A DNA stretch of 64,000 bases from Pterobdella sp. o SKG-2022. Lineage: Eukaryota > Annelida > Clitellata > Hirudinida > Piscicolidae. Each line of letters opens with the position of its first letter. Within the stretch, counting starts at the first letter, position 1. Position numbers and translations under genes: made by a program. The notes beneath the pieces were generated by a model, which had not been told where the DNA came from, made no database searches, and saw only the letters and a program-made list of their open reading frames with translations. The stretch is taken from the NCBI GenBank assembly GCA_964035795.1, contig OZ038320.1:5735895-5799894 (forward strand), written 5' to 3'. Positions 61,401 through 64,000 of this stretch are shown piece by piece.

Positions 61401-64000
61401 CGGTTTAAAAAAAACATTGTCGATTTGATCGTCCCTCACTTCGATAGTGGCAACATTCAGTCTTTATCAATTTTGTGCAGGCCAGAAAAACTCGGCTTAA
61501 GTCATTCACATAGCCCTGCTTTTTTGACTTTAATCAACTAGAAAACTCTTTTTTAAGACTATGTTGAGAATCCTAGATTGATTTATTTGAGAGTAACAAA
61601 ATGAGTAGCGAGGTGTGGAGTGCACAGTTTATACTGAGTCTTATGAGAATGCATAATGGCCAAAGAACGTAAAAATTCTGCATTAATTAACATGGTTATA
61701 AATAATTGAAACCACCCTACAACCCCAACAACAGCAAACCATTCAATTTATCAAGCTGATAATACAAACAATCACAACCTCAACAATCAAACAACTTCTT
61801 CCACAATAATACACCTACAATTAAACATCCAGTCATCAAAAAAAACAGCATCAATAACAGCCAACATTAAAAAAGCCATGAACCCGATAAAACAGATATG
61901 CAACTATCTAAGGCCCTCAATAGACCCTTTTTCGGAGTTCTAAGAATCCTGGATTAACCCAAACCGACTACGTTTCTGAGAATAGTTTTCAAACACAATA
62001 GTTGTTACTAATACTAACAGGATAACAAAAACAACAACTACAACTATTACTACAACTGCTGCTACTACTACTACTACTTCCTTCTTGCTTTTCTCATATA
62101 ACTAAACGCAATTTCATAAACACAACTTTAAATTTTTCAATCATTCTAGACTTCTAAAAACGAAAAAATATTTTTTCAAAAATATATATTTCCGTTGAAA
62201 GAGGTGTGTAAGAGCGAAATTAAAGAAAAGTAAAAGTATAAATTAATTTAAACCTAAGTTTTATGGAGTAAAGTTTAAAATTTCTGAAACCCATTTGTAG
62301 GAGCTCTGCTCTTTTTAACGGAAAGATAAATTTTCCGTTTTATAATATTTCAATGTAAAATGTTATTTTCAATCTATTTTGATGATATTTGCATTTTTTT
62401 GTCGTAAACTTTTATTTTCATTTATTTATTGCCTCTAGCCCGATAAACGATGATGAAATTGAAATGCTTATTATTAAAACCAATATGCTTACCAAAATGA
62501 TTGTAGTGTTACTAATAATAATAATAAACTTGTTGGTGAAGCACACTCAAATGAAATATCTTCAAATAATAATTTAGATATAAAAAGCGTTTTGCAAAAT
62601 AGCGGACATGACACAACAATGAGAAGATAATTTAAAGCACAATATACCCCATTGAAAGTGACAACTGTTTTCAATATGCCCTATGTCTCTAAGCATTCAT
62701 CGACTGAACTACTACAAAAAGATTTTCATTTGATCTGATCATAGAGGGGAACTTATGATTATTTGAGTTTTTCTACACCCCAACACAATATATATGTATT
62801 CTTATTTACTAATCTCTTATGTTTAAATCATACAGGATTACGTGAAAGAATTAAAGAGAAACTCGATATTTGGTTCATTGTATCTAAACTCAAGGGTGTT
62901 CTACCGGAGTCGCTGCATTCAAATGCATTTCAATGTGAATTCTTCGTCTTCTCTTATCTCCCTCCCTTCGCTCTCTCTGGTGTGTAGACTTATTCTTGTG
63001 AAGGTAAGGTTTTTTGTGCAGGTTTTGTTGTTGTTACATTAGCAATGAAAAATGGGTTTTTACTGAGAATACTTGTTAATTATAAAAATTAAAATGGAGA
63101 TCTTCATTTCATTTATGAAATTTATCTAACTTCGAAAAAATATAGAAAACTTTTTATTATTTTATAAAATCAGGGTTGTTTTTAAATTGTTGCTAACTAG
63201 CCTTCAAAAATGAAAAACCCGTATTTATCATTAGAAAAAAAAAACTCTTGTTTTGTTATTCTTCAAGCTTTCGATAATTACTTGAGCAAAACTTTAACTT
63301 TTCTAAATAAGCTTTTTTTTTCATTTTGCAGACTTTCAAAAAAATAATTATGTATATAATTGTAGCGAAAAATGAAAGAAATGATTTGACTATTTTATAA
63401 ACATTTTGTTAAAAAACGTTCATTTTGCAAAAAAAATTTTTTTTTACTTTTAAAAACTTTACATGACTATTAAATCAAAAAAACATCCAAAAATGCGATT
63501 TCGAGTTTGTCATCAGGCTTATTGACTTGCTCGTTAAAATTAACTGTCCTAAAACGTATTTTAATGATTTTCTGTACCCCGAATTTTATATAAAAGCTTT
63601 TTATCACTCAAAAAAAAATTTTTCCACAATTTGTTTGGAAATAATTCCCCAAAAAAAAAATGTTTGAAATAATAAAGAACAAATATAATCTTTAAGTAAA
63701 TGAAGGTGTATTGGATGCTTCGTGCAAAAACAAAGACGATGTTTTCGTTGTATAATTGCTTTTTGTGTCAAATACATATATAGATCTGGAGGTTATATTT
63801 TAAAACCACGTTAGAGCATAGCTTAAACATTAGTCTAAATTTGTGCATTTGTTCGCAGATAACAGAGTTAAAGGCAAGCCACCAGGGAAAAAGAAGCAAA
63901 AGAAAAAGAATTGGTTTAAAAAGTCAAATGAAAATGACACAAGCTAAAACAAAAATAGTTGAAGAAGTTCTAGCACAGTCTAATGTATTATTGATAAATC
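36169..64000 (+). CDS. arrestin-fold (ARRDC/arrestin-like) gene, 3' incomplete
   Basis: Exons: 36169-36523, 43916-43960, 45480-45560, 56621-56846, 58050-60480, 62836-63003, 63859 to beyond the window; every junction is in phase. The start ATG follows an in-frame TAA. N-lobe: KKPVYHPGQIITGRVAL, FRVEITG joined to VFVKIWGVTTTKW, YTGEKVFFKRTVAI, CLPPSFKMEEGKRKYRV, matching successive arrestin strands (including LPPSF). C-lobe: FGSLYLNSRVFYRSRC, VCRLILVK, then ITELKASHQGKRSK and KIVEEVLAQSNV. Arrestins and alpha-arrestins are adaptors that bind membrane proteins and direct endocytosis or ubiquitination. I cannot say which subfamily. Introns reach about 7.4 kb and 11 kb, and an 810-codon exon separates the lobes. 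Confidence 0.82.
39350..39417 (+). repeat. hairpin plus palindrome
   Basis: GGTAATGC (39350-39357) pairs exactly with GCATTACC (39382-39389); just downstream is the 14-bp palindrome ACACTAATTAGTGT (39404-39417). It is GC-richer than its surroundings. It may be the tail of a retroposon or a small structured RNA; nothing else is recognisable. Confidence 0.5.
39820..39980. mobile_element. foldback/MITE-like element
   Basis: The ends are near-perfect inverted repeats of about 50 bp, starting AATTTTCTTGATTTT and continuing ATCGTAAAAT, with a further inner palindrome around TTCATTAATGAA. The direct 14-mer TTATATCATAGATT occurs at 39769-39782 and 39979-39992, so the right end abuts one copy but the left end is 37 bp from the other. 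No coding sequence. It lies in the first large intron of the arrestin-like gene. Confidence 0.7.
40597..40712 (+). repeat. (TCA)n trinucleotide microsatellite
   Basis: An interrupted TCA/TCG repeat in an arrestin-gene intron. It reads as poly-Ser in one frame, but there is no splice or homology support for coding. Confidence 0.95.
43790..43860 (+). repeat. (ATT/CTT)n microsatellite
   Basis: Repeating TTATTATTC-type units just upstream of the arrestin-like exon 43916-43960. Confidence 0.85.
43916..43960 (+). CDS. arrestin-like microexon-scale exon 2
   Basis: 45 nt, phase 1 to 1, encoding VFVKIWGVTTTKWK, one beta strand of the arrestin N-lobe (the 'GVxVKxxGxxxxxW' pattern). It is flanked by GGCTCAG and G|GTACGC. 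Confidence 0.85.
43991..44178 (+). repeat. tandem repeat, ~27-32-bp unit
   Basis: About six units of TTTTTGTTTATTGTGATATT followed by a T-run of varying length, directly after the arrestin-like exon 2 donor. Units differ mainly in T-run length. Confidence 0.9.
45480..45560 (+). CDS. arrestin-like exon 3
   Basis: 81 nt, phase 1 to 1: DKKNGLTYTGEKVFFKRTVAI and a short polar end. The 'YTGEKVFF' segment fits the arrestin N-lobe strand after the conserved W. Acceptor CCAAACAG, donor G|GTATGG. Confidence 0.85.
45655..45806 (+). repeat. degenerate ~15-bp tandem repeat
   Basis: Repeats of a unit like GGGTATTTGTGTATC about 100 bp downstream of exon 3. The minus strand is open and would read as a (KYPIH)n-like peptide, but nothing supports expression. 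Confidence 0.85.
47150..48381 (+). mobile_element. 5'-truncated CR1/L2-like LINE, inactive
   Basis: The C-terminal half of a non-LTR retrotransposon polyprotein. It shows reverse-transcriptase blocks LDLSAAFYTLDHNIL, LALFWFRSYLSQRSQFV and GVPQGSVLGPILFSLYTSP, then a thumb-like region (LKILGVILDSNLSF), then MDYCNSLLFGQP and RLHWLPV. Open pieces at 47167-47538, 47640-47834 and 47846-48340 lie in three frames, so there are at least two frameshifts. The catalytic Y/F-A-D-D box reads FAND. The 3' end is GTGCGCTATAAAAATCTT followed by an (AAT)n tail. The sense orientation is that of the host arrestin-like gene. The 5' part is absent, as is usual for dead-on-arrival copies. Confidence 0.88.
49405..49445 (+). 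repeat. (AAT)n microsatellite
   Basis: An AAT run in the third arrestin-gene intron. It is followed by a motif, GATGTTTAACCCAGGGAGTTTC, that also occurs with changes after an AT-rich (AAT)n-like stretch at about 43023. Confidence 0.85.
51650..51716 (+). mobile_element. decayed SINE body fragment
   Basis: Resembles the SINE body at about 6550-6600: GTGTGATTGCTATAAATTTATTTGCAGCAAGTGC against a reference part reading TGCTACATTAAATTTGTAGCAAGCGC-like, then AAGCTTTGAT. The tRNA-like head is not recognisable. Confidence 0.5.
52065..52112 (+). mobile_element. B-box tRNA-like remnant
   Basis: Perfect B box GGTTCGAATCC (52088-52098) followed by TGGTCAGAGTATCATCTTC, matching the 15970 remnant at about three-quarters of positions. 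No convincing acceptor stem or D arm. Confidence 0.35.
54300..54420. other. GC-rich island of unknown nature
   Basis: About 120 bp markedly richer in G and C than the surrounding intron. Frames are open on both strands (plus: VVHHPAIKAPPAPREV; minus: QGWGIRDLSGGWRCF), but neither has good splice sites or recognisable homology. It also contains a degenerate B-box-like GGTCACGAATCC. It could be an old insertion or a retroposon head. Confidence 0.4.
56621..56846 (+). CDS. arrestin-like exon 4: end of N-lobe
   Basis: 75 codons, phase 1 to 2, relatively GC-rich. VLEADIYTYDF and CLPPSFKMEEGKRKYRVCGLV give the arrestin LPPSF/YxV signature; GGLESAPVFLRRPYTV follows, where arrestins have the strand before the hinge. 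Donor AG|GTGGGT. Confidence 0.88.
58050..60480 (+). CDS. arrestin-like exon 5: 810-codon Asn/Cys-rich interlobe insertion
   Basis: A single exon of 2431 nt (phase 2 to 0; acceptor CCTTCAG, donor ATG|GTATGG). It starts FAEKDSLKKKYRSNESFSS, has Cys-rich CRCGIKD and TTCFCIKN, then a Pro/Thr/Gln stretch, poly-Asn runs, and a long Asn/Lys/Glu region with about 25 Cys, many in short N/D-C-G settings (NNCGKV, ENCGNS, GNCGYN, SSCGIV). It ends FPCKHILELLKASFYGPDM and joins the C-lobe. Arrestins normally have a short linker here. Full openness over 2.4 kb of AT-rich DNA and phase agreement on both sides support it being coding. Confidence 0.82.
61266..61461 (-). CDS. possible isolated exon on the opposite strand
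   Basis: 196 nt open in one frame (phase 2 to 0), with a strong donor ATC|GTAAGT at 61265 and an acceptor-like GATAAAG at its start. The peptide (TIEVRDDQIDNVFFKPKEVL, then GYVMMAYVESASSCFRFRVEL) is balanced in composition, but I recognise no family and no adjoining exons. It lies in an arrestin-gene intron on the other strand. It could be a nested gene's exon or a decayed fragment. Confidence 0.3.
62440..62738 (+). pseudogene. decayed coding-like stretch in an arrestin-gene intron
   Basis: After a TTGCCTCTAG acceptor-like site one frame reads PINDDEIEMLIIKTN; a second frame is open at 62478-62627 (NDCSVTNNNNKLVGEAHSN, ending GHDTTMRR), meets a TAA at 62628-62630, and goes on without change of frame (YTPLKVTTVFNMPYVSKHSS) to a stop at 62736. 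Protein-like composition with a frame change and an internal stop suggests a dead exon or inserted gene fragment. No family is recognised. Confidence 0.35.
62836..64000 (+). CDS. arrestin-like C-lobe exons (last one cut by window end)
   Basis: Exon 62836-63003 (56 codons, phase 0 to 0) encodes DYVKELKRNSIFGSLYLNSRV, YRSRCIQMHFNVNSS and LVCRLILVK, the first C-lobe strands (normally 'xYxPGExixVxxxixN'; the Pro-Gly is absent here). Exon 63859 onward gives ITELKASHQGKRSK and KIVEEVLAQSNVLLIN, the strand, basic loop and next strand. The frame is still open at 64000. Confidence 0.8.

Overview
The window is AT-rich, intron-rich nuclear DNA from an animal. It has 3' splice sites of the TTTCAG or ACAG type, introns from about 60 bp to about 11 kb, many tetranucleotide microsatellites, and degenerate LINE, SINE and Tc1/mariner-like copies. 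The gene set points to Metazoa: a Tango1-type ER cargo receptor and a PLEKHG5-type RhoGEF are animal families, and delta-tubulin implies ciliated cells. I cannot name the phylum. Large Asn/Ser/Asp-rich insertions in otherwise conserved proteins are a trait of this genome.

Four genes can be assembled exon by exon, with reading frame checked across every junction. (1) 384-3241, minus: delta-tubulin (TUBD1), 8 exons, 438 aa, apparently complete. (2) 6851-18476, minus: a PLEKHG5-like RhoGEF, 20 exons, about 1650 aa, with a Ras-binding-like fold, a DH domain, a PH domain and a long Ser-rich tail. (3) 18915-29999, plus: a TANGO1/MIA3-like gene, 24 exons, about 1982 aa. Its order is signal peptide, very long acidic luminal region, one membrane segment, coiled coils, and a Pro/Arg/Ser-rich C-terminus. 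One exon needs a 1-nt frame correction. (4) 36169 to beyond 64000, plus: an arrestin-fold gene with very long introns and an 810-codon Asn/Cys-rich exon between its N- and C-lobes; its 3' end lies outside the window.

The PLEKHG5-like and TANGO1-like genes are head to head with about 440 bp between predicted start codons, which suggests a shared promoter. The genes have no obvious joint pathway: basal body, Rho signalling, ER export and arrestin-type trafficking.

Mobile and repeated DNA: a TA-flanked 1.44-kb Tc1/mariner-like element with about 270-330-bp terminal inverted repeats built from 21-bp units (3527-4963); a tRNA-derived SINE (6464-6630) with several decayed relatives; a 5'-truncated CR1/L2-like LINE in an arrestin-gene intron (47150-48381); an inverted dispersed repeat pair 25 kb apart (about 5812-5972 and 31325-31505); and a foldback element (39820-39980). 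Most of 30.1-36.1 kb, 37-43.9 kb and 48.4-56.6 kb is AT-rich intergenic or intronic DNA without recognisable genes. I found no new biological system. The most notable observations are the protein insertions, the frame break in the TANGO1-like gene and the repeat-built transposon ends.
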